A stretch of 64,000 nucleotides of DNA from NCBI RefSeq assembly GCF_023556315.2, contig NZ_CP116221.1, positions 2,677,001-2,741,000 of the forward strand, in the 5' to 3' direction. This document shows positions 56,962 to 64,000 of the stretch, one piece after another. This stretch comes from Psychroserpens ponticola (GTDB taxonomy: Bacteria > Bacteroidota > Bacteroidia > Flavobacteriales > Flavobacteriaceae). The notes under the pieces are model-generated. The model did no database searches, was not told where the DNA came from, and worked only from the letters and a program-made list of their open reading frames with translations. Position 1 is the stretch's first letter. Each line of letters begins with the position of its first letter. The translations under genes and the position numbers were made by a program.

Positions 56962-57651
56962 TTAATCATCGTAAGGCTTACCATTTGGTCTTAAATTATT
57001 TCTTCTATACTCAGCTCTAGTTTGTACATGATCTCTATCAGCATCAGAAAGGTTATATGATTTCTTATAATACATTTCTTCAGCTTCGTATTCTAAATCT
57101 TTGCCATTAGTCGCAATGTTCAGATTAGTTGTGTCATATTCTAAATCTACGCCATCAAATTCATCTGACAACAATTCAGAATCATTTAGAGTAACCTCAT
57201 TAACATCATCTGTTAAGAATTCAGGTTCATTTAGAGCTACAACTTCAGATTCAATACCACGTAAAGGATCGAACGGTAGGATTCTTTCAATTTGAAATAC
57301 AATGATTTTATCAGCTTGATAAAACATGACTGTGTACTTTCCTAGAGGTAATTCATCTAAAGGAACTTTTGCACTCTTAACTGCTGGTTTAAAATCAAAT
57401 ACTTTTTCGGCTTTATCACTAATAAAACGAACTCTCTTAAATAGAAATTTGTTCTCTAAAAGCAACGAATCTTGAGTACTAGATAAGTCGTGATTTAAAT
57501 TAAACGCTAAAGGGTTAACATTCTTTCTAATCGTAGTATAAGTCTCTTGTGCAGAGAGGTTACTACTAAAAAACAATGCAAATAATACGAGACCAATAAG
57601 GCCGTGAATTGGCGTACCAATTGTAGTAATCTTGTTCATGATTGGGGTCAT
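56962..57651 (-). CDS. Secreted protein with acidic C-terminal region, paralogue of the 56423-56818 product
   Basis: No named family is recognised. The 229-residue protein has a signal peptide ending at NLSAQ (starts at 57651 or at the ATG at 57639). A domain at about 35-130 is shared with the smaller neighbour (TIRKNVNPLAFNLNHDL, DSLLLENKFLFKRV, VPLDELPLGKYTVMFYQADK). A very acidic low-complexity stretch follows (about 135-195), ending in a basic tail. The two genes look like a tandem duplication in which this copy gained, or the other lost, the tail. A candidate promoter lies at 57732-57761. Confidence 0.72.
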   Translation of the reverse strand: MTPIMNKITTIGTPIHGLIGLVLFALFFSSNLSAQETYTTIRKNVNPLAFNLNHDLSSTQDSLLLENKFLFKRVRFISDKAEKVFDFKPAVKSAKVPLDELPLGKYTVMFYQADKIIVFQIERILPFDPLRGIESEVVALNEPEFLTDDVNEVTLNDSELLSDEFDGVDLEYDTTNLNIATNGKDLEYEAEEMYYKKSYNLSDADRDHVQTRAEYRRNNLRPNGKPYDD

Positions 57652-57731
57652 TTAAAGGTTAACTAAAAAAACTAATATTTAATATTTTAATGAGGGAATT
57701 TACATTAATGAGGGAAGCATGTAATTATATT

Positions 57732-57761
57732 CAAATGTAATAGTAGATGAACTCTAACTAC
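57732..57761 (-). promoter_or_regulatory. Candidate promoter of the 56962-57651 gene
   Basis: TACATTTG (57732-57739) matches TAnnTTTG, with a TTG about 21 bp upstream. The leader would be about 75 nt. Otherwise I see nothing notable in the 266 bp between 57652 and 57917. Confidence 0.4.
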
Positions 57762-57917
57762 AAGAATTTGGTTGAATACCTAAAAAGAGTCGATGAATGA
57801 AAAAAAAAGAGAAAAAAAAGGGATGAACTACACAATATTTAAAAAAAACAAATAAAAATCACAGTTCGTAAAACCTTAAAAATGAGCACTTAATCGAATA
57901 CAATATTCCATTTTACA

Positions 57918-58757
57918 CTATTTTGAGGCATTTAGACTAGTAGGTTTTCTGTATTTATGAAACGGTTGTTTTAGGAGCATTCCAATCTTTCCGTTAGCTT
58001 TTTCATCAGGAAACGTATCAACTCCATAAACTATTAGTTTAGGATCGAGTTTCATAAAGGTTCCGAATAGGCGATCCCAAATTGAAAAGATATTACCATA
58101 ATTACTATCTGTATATGGTAACATATAATGATGATGTACTTTATGCATGTTTGGAGATACAAGAATATAACTCAATATTTTATCAACTTTATTTGGCAAC
58201 TTAATGTTAGCATGACTAAACTGTGTTGCTATGAGAGATAATGATTGATATATAAACACAATAGCTATTGGAGTACCAATAATAAACACACCTGCTAGTG
58301 TAAATACAAATCTAATGACACTTTCAAGTGGATGATGCCTATTAGCAGTTGTCGTATCTACGTGATGATCTGTATGATGTACCAAATGCACCATCCAAAG
58401 TGGTTTTACTTTATGCTCGACATAGTGAGCTAGATATGCGCCAATAAAATCTAAAAGTAAAACACCAAGTAATATATAAGCCCACAATGGTAGGTTTGGA
58501 ATCCAATTAATAATTCCAAATTGGTTTTCCTGTACCCAATCTGAAGTTTCAACTAACAAAAAAGCCAAGCTAAAATTTATTACAATAGTTGTTAACGTAA
58601 AAAAAATATTAGGCACTGCATGTTTCCATTTCTTATATTTAAATTTGAATAGAGGCAATGCACCTTCTAGCAACCAAAATAGAGTTAATCCGCCAACCAA
58701 AATTAAACTTCTATGCTGCGAAGTAATGTTCTCGAAATAGTTAAATAGTGTTTCCAA
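57918..58757 (-). CDS. Sterol desaturase / fatty acid hydroxylase family membrane protein
   Basis: This integral membrane di-iron oxygenase-like protein has 279 residues and about four membrane segments. The histidine motifs of the superfamily are complete: HYVEH, HLVHHTDHHVD, NRHHP and NMHKVHHHY (spanning about 120-215). The substrate (sterol, lipid or carotenoid-like) cannot be told. The start codon is TTG at 58757. No in-frame ATG lies upstream, and the start METLFNYFENITSQHRSLIL fits the family. It follows the next gene by only 5 bp, so the two are likely co-transcribed. Confidence 0.9.
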   Translation of the reverse strand: METLFNYFENITSQHRSLILVGGLTLFWLLEGALPLFKFKYKKWKHAVPNIFFTLTTIVINFSLAFLLVETSDWVQENQFGIINWIPNLPLWAYILLGVLLLDFIGAYLAHYVEHKVKPLWMVHLVHHTDHHVDTTTANRHHPLESVIRFVFTLAGVFIIGTPIAIVFIYQSLSLIATQFSHANIKLPNKVDKILSYILVSPNMHKVHHHYMLPYTDSNYGNIFSIWDRLFGTFMKLDPKLIVYGVDTFPDEKANGKIGMLLKQPFHKYRKPTSLNASK

Positions 58758-58762
58758 ATGGT

Positions 58763-59650
58763 TTAGAAGTTATTCTTGACAATTAAATTGGCTTTCTTCA
58801 AATTTACTAAAGAAACTTTACTTCTCCATACACTTGCGTTGTTTTCATCTTTCAACAGTATATAAGATGTAAAATACAAAAAGGCAATTAAGGATTCATT
58901 ACTAGAATCTAATTCCGAAACATCTATTCTTTTTAATTGTCTCAACACTTTTTTTGCCTTACCCAAAACCAAAGGCTGCTTCAGTTTTTGAAGCTCAATT
59001 TTTTGCTTTAGTAATCCTGAAGTATCTTTTGTAACATAACTTTCAGCTTCTTTTAAATAAAAATTTGAAAGTTTTACTATTTCTGGTCTTACATTTCCAT
59101 TAACAAGAACAGAAAAATCGACATATTTTGATGCCAAACGATAGGCTGTATTAAACTCTTTTTGCGCTCTATAATTGGTTATTTCTGCTTTTAAGAATGA
59201 TGTATTAATTGCATATTTAGTAATAAATTTTGCGATGTCTAAATATCCATAATTTGCAATCTCTGCATTAATAATATTTCCATTAACATCCATGATTTTT
59301 ATGGTGTCATCATTAAATTTATCAATGTAAAGCTGACTGCGTTTTCCTTTTATTTGATTGAACAATTCTTCATAATGTTGTTCACCTATTATTACAGGTA
59401 CGAAATGCTCCCAAATCACTTCATTAATGGATTCGTTACTGAATAAATCATCTATTACTGCAACACCTTGTTCATTTTTCATTAAAACAGGATACTCTTG
59501 AAATGTCACATCTTCCCAGACTACAAAAAGCAATTTATCTTGTACATAAGCAAGGCTTTTAGCGGCTTCTAAAGAGGTCATCCATTCTTGAGATTGGCAT
59601 ACTAAAAGAGATCCGAAAACAAATAAACAAATGAGTATATGCTTTTTCAT
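58763..59650 (-). CDS. Secreted thioredoxin-fold-like protein without CXXC
   Basis: This exported 295-residue protein has a signal peptide ending at VCQSQ. The first part (about 22-140) reads like a thioredoxin-family domain of the DUF255/thiol-disulfide type (EAAKSLAYVQDKLLFVVWED, LYIDKFNDDTIKIMDVNGNI). Where CxxC would be expected there is WEDV, so a redox role is unlikely. The C-terminal part is helical. It lies between the YkgJ gene (10 bp) and the desaturase gene (5 bp), apparently in one operon. The function is unknown. Confidence 0.65.
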   Translation of the reverse strand: MKKHILICLFVFGSLLVCQSQEWMTSLEAAKSLAYVQDKLLFVVWEDVTFQEYPVLMKNEQGVAVIDDLFSNESINEVIWEHFVPVIIGEQHYEELFNQIKGKRSQLYIDKFNDDTIKIMDVNGNIINAEIANYGYLDIAKFITKYAINTSFLKAEITNYRAQKEFNTAYRLASKYVDFSVLVNGNVRPEIVKLSNFYLKEAESYVTKDTSGLLKQKIELQKLKQPLVLGKAKKVLRQLKRIDVSELDSSNESLIAFLYFTSYILLKDENNASVWRSKVSLVNLKKANLIVKNNF

Positions 59651-59660
59651 AGGTTAAAAA

Positions 59661-60155
59661 TTACATTTTAATGCGCTGCCTCATGGCTTCAACGATGTTA
59701 AAAGCTGCAGGACAAATAGCTACATTTTTTAATGTTAAATTTGATATTTGCTGAAACTTTTTTCGATCAGTATGAGGAAATTCCCGACATGCTTTAGGTC
59801 TCACCTCATATATAGAACAATAATTATCTGCACCTAAAAAAGTACAAGGAACTGATTGCAATACATAATCGTTTTCTTCGTCTAATTTTAGATAAGTATT
59901 AATAAATTGTTGTTGCTTCATTTTGAAGTGTTTCGAAACACGTTCAACATCCTTTGGAGTAAATAAAGGCCCTGTAGTTTTACAACAATTAGCACAATCT
60001 AAACAATCTGTACGCTCAAATTCAGCTTCATGCAAATCCTGCATAATATAATCTAATTGCTTTGGTGGCTTTTTTTTAAGCTTTGTAAAGAAGGTTTTAT
60101 TTTCCTTATGTTTATCTTTGGCGAGCTTTGGAAGATTATTTATTAGGTCTTGCAT
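59661..60155 (-). CDS. YkgJ-family cysteine cluster protein
   Basis: This 164-residue cytoplasmic protein has the conserved Cys pattern of the YkgJ / CxxCxxCC zinc- or iron-cluster family: CLDCANCCKTTGPLFTP (about 55-72), VPCTFLGADNYCSIYEVRP and KACREFPH, plus a fourth region with VAICPAAF. The biochemical role of the family is unclear. It is the first gene of a three-gene run with the thioredoxin-like protein and the desaturase. A possible -7 box (TATTTTTG, 60160-60167) lies so close to the ATG that the mRNA could be leaderless. Confidence 0.88.
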   Translation of the reverse strand: MQDLINNLPKLAKDKHKENKTFFTKLKKKPPKQLDYIMQDLHEAEFERTDCLDCANCCKTTGPLFTPKDVERVSKHFKMKQQQFINTYLKLDEENDYVLQSVPCTFLGADNYCSIYEVRPKACREFPHTDRKKFQQISNLTLKNVAICPAAFNIVEAMRQRIKM

Positions 60156-60236
60156 ACTACAAAAATACTGAACTTGCCATTCAAGGCAATACTATTAATT
60201 AAATAGATTCTGCATCTTGTGCAGAATAACAATGAA

Positions 60237-60935
60237 ATGAAAGATTTATTCGGAAACGCTTTACGCGATTATCACAACAATAATTATACCGAAGACCTCA
60301 TCACTTCAACGAATATCTCAGGTGAAGATAAACTTCCTCTTCCCTATTTGTTTCGGGATTTTACTGAGATGCCCAAACTTGAGCAAAAAGCCTTACGATT
60401 AGCTAAAGGAAACATTTTAGATGTTGGTTGTGGCTCTGGTAGTCATAGTTTACACCTTCAAGAGAATGGTTTTAATGTAAAAGCTATAGATATTTCTGAA
60501 GGTGCAGTTGAAGTCGCCAAAAGTAGAGGTGTTAAACATATTGAACTGAAAGCACTTTTAGATGAAACTGAATCTTTCGATACGATTCTATTATTAATGA
60601 ATGGTACCGGAATATTTCAAGAGTTATCTCAAATTTCTACTTATTTAAAACATTTGAAGTCAATATTGAATCCTAATGGACAAATTTTAATTGATTCTTC
60701 AGATATTCAGTACATGTATGAAGATGAGGATGGTGGACTTTGGATTGACACAAACGCAGGTTATTACGGCGAATTAGATTATTTCTTAAGTTATAAAGAT
60801 GAAGAAGAAATACCAATGAAATGGTTATACCTAGATTTTGAACGTTTGCAACTCGCTTGTGAAAGCGTGGAATTAAAATGTGAGAAAGTTATGGATGGTG
60901 AGCATTTTGATTATTTGGCGAAGATTTCGATATAG
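60237..60935 (+). CDS. Class I SAM-dependent methyltransferase
   Basis: This is a Rossmann-fold methyltransferase of 233 residues. The SAM-binding glycine motif is in NILDVGCGSGSHSLHL (about 61-76), the acidic end of strand 2 in VKAIDISEGAVEVAK, and motif IV in SFDTILLLMNGTG. The target molecule is unknown. The start is taken as ATG at 60237; an in-frame GTG at 60219 is possible. It is divergent from the YkgJ gene and convergent with the amidohydrolase gene. Confidence 0.9.
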   Translation: MKDLFGNALRDYHNNNYTEDLITSTNISGEDKLPLPYLFRDFTEMPKLEQKALRLAKGNILDVGCGSGSHSLHLQENGFNVKAIDISEGAVEVAKSRGVKHIELKALLDETESFDTILLLMNGTGIFQELSQISTYLKHLKSILNPNGQILIDSSDIQYMYEDEDGGLWIDTNAGYYGELDYFLSYKDEEEIPMKWLYLDFERLQLACESVELKCEKVMDGEHFDYLAKISI

Positions 60936-60938
60936 ATA

Positions 60939-60993
60939 GTCATCCTGAACTTGATTTAGGATCCTCACTAAATTCTGAATCAAGTGCGTAATG
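60939..60993. repeat. Intergenic hairpin element, inverted copy at 62751-62779
   Basis: GTCATCCTGAACTTGATT (60939-60956) continues through an AGGATC and matches the reverse complement of 62751-62777 apart from one mismatch and one extra base. A second arm (AATCAAG, then AATGAC) lets the whole region fold. It occupies the gap between two convergent genes and may double as their terminator. Confidence 0.7.
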
Positions 60994-61004
60994 ACAACTA
61001 ACTT

Positions 61005-62627
61005 CTATTGAGCTTCTCCTCCAACAAACGTCTGTTTTACTTTAATATTCGGAATTTCTTTTTGGTCAACTGTCATAATATCTTGATCTAAAATGATAAA
61101 ATCGGCAAATTTACCAACTTCAATACTTCCCTTTTCATCTTCCTCAAAATTAGAATAGGCTGCCCAAATGGTCATTCCTTTTAAGGTTTCTTCTCTGGTT
61201 AAACCATTTTCTTTTTGAAATCCACTTTCAGGATATTGCTCTAAATCTTGACGAGCTACTGCAGCATAAAACGTTAAAAACGGACTCACTCGTTCTACTG
61301 GAAAATCGGTTCCTAAAGCGACTTTTCCGTAGGCATTTAATAATTGTTTGTAAGCATAAGCACCTTTAACGCGTTCGCTTCCTAAACGATCTTCAGCCCA
61401 ATACATATCACTTGTGGCATGTGTTGGTTGAATGGATGGCATTACATTTTTGTATAAGTCGAAATCTTCTTGCGAAACCACTTGAGCATGTTCAACTCTC
61501 CATCGTCTATTTTCTTTTCCAACTAACACTTTATTATAGATTTGCAACACTGCATGATTAGCAGAATCACCAATGGCATGTGTATTCATTTGGTACTCTG
61601 AATTCGCAATTCGCTCTGCGTTTTTATTAAAAGTTTCTAAATCAGTTACTAATAATCCTAAATGATTTGGCTTATCGCTGTATGGTTCTCTAAGCATTGC
61701 ACCTCTAGAACCTAAAGCACCATCGGCATAAAACTTAAATGAACGCACGTTTAATCTATCGGTTTTAATAATGCCTTTATTTAAGTAATAATCGACATTG
61801 TCTTCCGTTCCAGACACCATTGCATACACTCGCATTTTTAAATCACCCGTGTTTTGTAAACTATCAATGAGTTCTATAGTATTTTGGTCTAGTCCTGCAT
61901 CATCAACAGTTGTTAAACCTAAATCAAAACACATGTCTTGAGCAACTAATAAAGCTTCTACGATATCTTTTCTTGTATATCCTGAACCTGGCCAATGATT
62001 CCAAACCAAATCTACGGCATTATCCACTAAAACACCTGTTAGTTCTCCATTCTCCATGACGACTTCTCCTCCATCAACTTTAGTATTAATAGTGATGCCT
62101 CCAAGATCTAAAGCAGCTTGATTACATAAAGTAGCGTGACCATCAATACGTATTAATGCAACAGGAGTTTCAGGAAATAGTTTGTCCAGCAACTTTTTAT
62201 TTGGAAAAAATTTATCTTCCCAATCATTTTGATCCCAACCTCTACCTACAATATAGTCCAGTTCTTTTCCATTTTGAAAATCTAATACGCGTTTCATTAC
62301 CTCTTCAAAACTTTTGGTTCCAACCAAATCGACATCTAGTTGGTCTAGACCTAGTCCTAAAAAGTGGCAATGTGCATCAATAAATCCAGGCACAATGGTT
62401 TTACCTTGAACGTCAATTAGATTTTCTGAAGTGTATTTAGATTGAATGTCACTTGATGTTCCTATTTCTAAAAACTTCCCATCTTTAACAGCAAAGGCTT
62501 CAGCTTTGCCGAAATCATTATTTACAGTATATACATTCGCATTACTGATGATTGAATCTACTTGTATTTTTTCTTTGGAACAAGAAGCACAAATGATTAA
62601 AAGGAGAAGGATGGTTAGTTTTTTCAT
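61005..62627 (-). CDS. YtcJ-like amidohydrolase lipoprotein
   Basis: This envelope-attached metal-dependent hydrolase has 540 residues. The signal peptide ends in the lipobox IICASCSK. The amidohydrolase fold of the YtcJ (amidohydro_3) group follows, with metal-binding PGFIDAHCHF, then IDGHATLCN, HAIGDSAN, VEHAQVVS and the C-terminal Asp in ALGTDFPVE, and a final composite domain (KGSIEVGKFADFIILD). The substrate is unknown in this group. It is probably a single gene, converging with the methyltransferase gene. Confidence 0.93.
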   Translation of the reverse strand: MKKLTILLLLIICASCSKEKIQVDSIISNANVYTVNNDFGKAEAFAVKDGKFLEIGTSSDIQSKYTSENLIDVQGKTIVPGFIDAHCHFLGLGLDQLDVDLVGTKSFEEVMKRVLDFQNGKELDYIVGRGWDQNDWEDKFFPNKKLLDKLFPETPVALIRIDGHATLCNQAALDLGGITINTKVDGGEVVMENGELTGVLVDNAVDLVWNHWPGSGYTRKDIVEALLVAQDMCFDLGLTTVDDAGLDQNTIELIDSLQNTGDLKMRVYAMVSGTEDNVDYYLNKGIIKTDRLNVRSFKFYADGALGSRGAMLREPYSDKPNHLGLLVTDLETFNKNAERIANSEYQMNTHAIGDSANHAVLQIYNKVLVGKENRRWRVEHAQVVSQEDFDLYKNVMPSIQPTHATSDMYWAEDRLGSERVKGAYAYKQLLNAYGKVALGTDFPVERVSPFLTFYAAVARQDLEQYPESGFQKENGLTREETLKGMTIWAAYSNFEEDEKGSIEVGKFADFIILDQDIMTVDQKEIPNIKVKQTFVGGEAQ

Positions 62628-62655
62628 TGGATATTAGTTTTAAGCACAAAAATCA

Positions 62656-62675
62656 GGTCTCGACTGCGCTCGACC
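62656..62675. repeat. Short GC-rich palindromic element
   Basis: GGTCTCGACTGCGCTCGACC is an imperfect inverted repeat far more GC-rich than the region. I recall the TCGACTGCGCTCGA core as a frequent intergenic motif in Bacteroidota genomes. There is only one copy in this window. Confidence 0.4.
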
Positions 62676-62695
62676 AGACAGCGTAGTAAAAATAC

Positions 62696-62731
62696 AAAAA
62701 GCATTCAATTCCATAAGAACGAATGCTTTTT
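62696..62731 (-). terminator. Terminator of the outer-membrane barrel gene
   Basis: AAAAAGCATTC and GAATGCTTTTT form an 11-bp stem with a 14-nt loop, about 55 bp past the stop codon of the gene ending at 62785. T-rich flanks are present on both strands. Confidence 0.85.
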
Positions 62732-62750
62732 TAATATTTAGCTTTTTGAT

Positions 62751-62779
62751 GAGATCCTGAATCAAGTTCAGGATGACAC
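62751..62779. repeat. Intergenic hairpin element, inverted copy of 60939-60966
   Basis: ATCCTGAA-TCAAG-TTCAGGAT is a perfect 8-bp stem with a 5-nt loop, 6 bp from the following gene's stop codon. Its reverse complement matches 60939-60966. Confidence 0.7.
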
Positions 62780-62784
62780 TAGTA

Positions 62785-64000
62785 TCAAAAATCAAACTGA
62801 TACGTCGCTCCAACTAAAAATTGAATCCCTTGAACAGGATAATTTAACCAACGTTGATACTCTTGATTTCCAATATTATTTGCTTTTGCAAAGGCAGATA
62901 ATTGGTCATTAATTTTATAACCAACATGTGCATTTACATCAAAGAAACTATCTAATGTGATCGTTTGTGGTGCATCAACAGGCAAGAAACTCTGCTCGAT
63001 TGCAAATAGGTCTTTACGTTCACCTACAAAAAACAGATTAGCTCCAGCAAACCAATGCGCATCAATTTGATAATCTAGAAACAAGGACGCTTCAATGTCT
63101 GGTAAATTCCATGCTTCGGCTTGATCATCTGTATTATAAGCAAAATATTCAGCCTTCATGGTTAAATTAAAGTTTCGATTGACATCCACATTCAACTCTC
63201 CAGCCAACGAGAATGTATCGACATCATCATAAACAACACCCATCGAATTTCCCAATTGATAGTTCTCACTAGCAGTTCCTATTACAGGATTTGTTTTAAA
63301 TAAAGCGCGATTATTATCCGCTAAATAATGTCCGTTAATATTATAACTTAAACTATTAGATAGCTTTCCTCTCAATCCTATAGATACATTATAAATTTGA
63401 TCTGTAGGCGCTACAATTAAAGTAGGTGACACAAACGGATTTTCTTGTGCAAAATCGTAATATGAATTTTGAATTAAACCGCCTTCTATTCCACCATAAG
63501 CAATCATTAATTCATCGACTAATCGATAACTTGCTGTAATATTTGGGTAGACAAACAATTTGCTTTCACTAGCTTCGCGATCGTTAAGATATACTAAATT
63601 AACACCCAAATTTACAGTTAAATCATCTTGTTTCAATTGGTAACTTGGCGCTATTCCCAAATTAAAATTACCATAATTTAAGTCTTCATCTGCATAATAA
63701 TTTCTCTTAAAGGAACCTCCAATATAATCTATTGTTACCTCTGAAGTAATCAATTCGTCACTTATTGGAACATCAAATTCAGACTTTAGGATAAACCGAT
63801 TTTCACCTGAATCTTGATTATCTCCAAAGCGTCTATACAAAACGCTCCCATTTTTGATGATTTCATCTTCAAAACTGATTTGACCACCAAAATTTGCGGT
63901 ATAAAATGAATGATCAACATCAAACGTATTAATATCTTGATCTGGCAATCCATACCAATTATAACTTTGTAATTGAAATCCACCATTAACTTTCCAAGAA
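62785..64000 (-). CDS. TonB-dependent receptor-like outer-membrane barrel, 5' end missing
   Basis: The visible 405 residues are the C-terminal part of an outer-membrane beta-barrel, made of alternating amphipathic strands (for example DLTVNLGVNLVYLNDREA, VDTFSLAGELNVDVNRNFN) and ending VGATYQFDF with a terminal Phe as required for barrel assembly. The open frame continues to the right window edge, so the plug domain and signal peptide lie outside. The closing region (INDQLSAFAKANNIGNQEYQ) is typical for TonB-dependent receptors. The substrate cannot be predicted from this part. Confidence 0.8.
   Translation of the reverse strand, partial: SWKVNGGFQLQSYNWYGLPDQDINTFDVDHSFYTANFGGQISFEDEIIKNGSVLYRRFGDNQDSGENRFILKSEFDVPISDELITSEVTIDYIGGSFKRNYYADEDLNYGNFNLGIAPSYQLKQDDLTVNLGVNLVYLNDREASESKLFVYPNITASYRLVDELMIAYGGIEGGLIQNSYYDFAQENPFVSPTLIVAPTDQIYNVSIGLRGKLSNSLSYNINGHYLADNNRALFKTNPVIGTASENYQLGNSMGVVYDDVDTFSLAGELNVDVNRNFNLTMKAEYFAYNTDDQAEAWNLPDIEASLFLDYQIDAHWFAGANLFFVGERKDLFAIEQSFLPVDAPQTITLDSFFDVNAHVGYKINDQLSAFAKANNIGNQEYQRWLNYPVQGIQFLVGATYQFDF

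Noticed and set aside
63786-63986. 66-residue minus-strand frame near the right edge
   Set aside because: It overlaps the truncated outer-membrane barrel gene in another frame; the barrel frame continues to the window edge and is the convincing one.

Overview
The window looks like chromosomal DNA of a marine-type member of the Flavobacteriaceae (Bacteroidota). The supporting signs are low GC, promoters of the TTTG-N18-TAnnTTTG type, near-absence of Shine-Dalgarno sequences except before rpsU, T9SS sorting domains of types A and B, and flavobacterial families such as PorP/SprF, DUF2851 and DUF3467. I see no rRNA, transposase, phage gene or CRISPR array. Both window ends cut a gene: idi on the left and an outer-membrane barrel, probably a TonB-dependent receptor, on the right.

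Positions 616-26291 are the most unusual part. Two paralogous surface-adhesin cassettes point away from each other. Each reads giant tandem-repeat adhesin with a type B T9SS C-terminal domain, then a PorP/SprF-family barrel, then a PorE-like protein (TPR, beta-propeller, carboxypeptidase-regulatory-like fold, OmpA). The left cassette (minus strand) has a 2931-residue adhesin with 18 units of 90 residues. The right cassette (plus strand) has an adhesin of about 2320 residues with 22 units of 81 residues. prfC (release factor 3) and a LysM/binding-protein fusion lie between them. The shared intergenic region carries two identical 12-bp palindromes 21 bp apart. Long stretches inside both arrays are identical at DNA level, so the arrays appear to be actively expanding or homogenising.

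Positions 26459-27512 hold a small (4Fe-4S) protein, a strong terminator, a DUF3467 gene, and a 109-bp tandem repeat that copies the 3' end of that DUF3467 gene.

Positions 27513-42354 are the core transcription/translation block, all on the minus strand. In transcription order: rpsU, xerC, hpf, then tRNA-Thr(TGT), tRNA-Tyr, tRNA-Gly, tRNA-Thr(GGT), tuf, tRNA-Trp, secE, nusG, rplK, rplA, rplJ, rplL, rpoB, rpoC. The Thr-Tyr-Gly-Thr-tuf order is the one known from the E. coli tufB operon. rpsU has a strong Shine-Dalgarno, a known flavobacterial exception.

Positions 42396-64000 are ordinary flavobacterial housekeeping and envelope genes: a carboxypeptidase-regulatory-like protein, acyl-CoA dehydrogenase, a helix-hairpin-helix protein, an alanine/cation symporter, a PspC + K+ channel pair, DUF2851, a YCF48-like T9SS cargo, an AraC regulator, a cysteine-synthase-family enzyme, a LolC/E-type permease, a DUF1343/NamZ-like lipoprotein, two paralogous small secreted proteins, a sterol-desaturase-family enzyme, a YkgJ cysteine-cluster protein, a methyltransferase, a YtcJ-like amidohydrolase and the truncated barrel protein. 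Several intergenic hairpins here look like interspersed repeats. Three genes appear to start with TTG.
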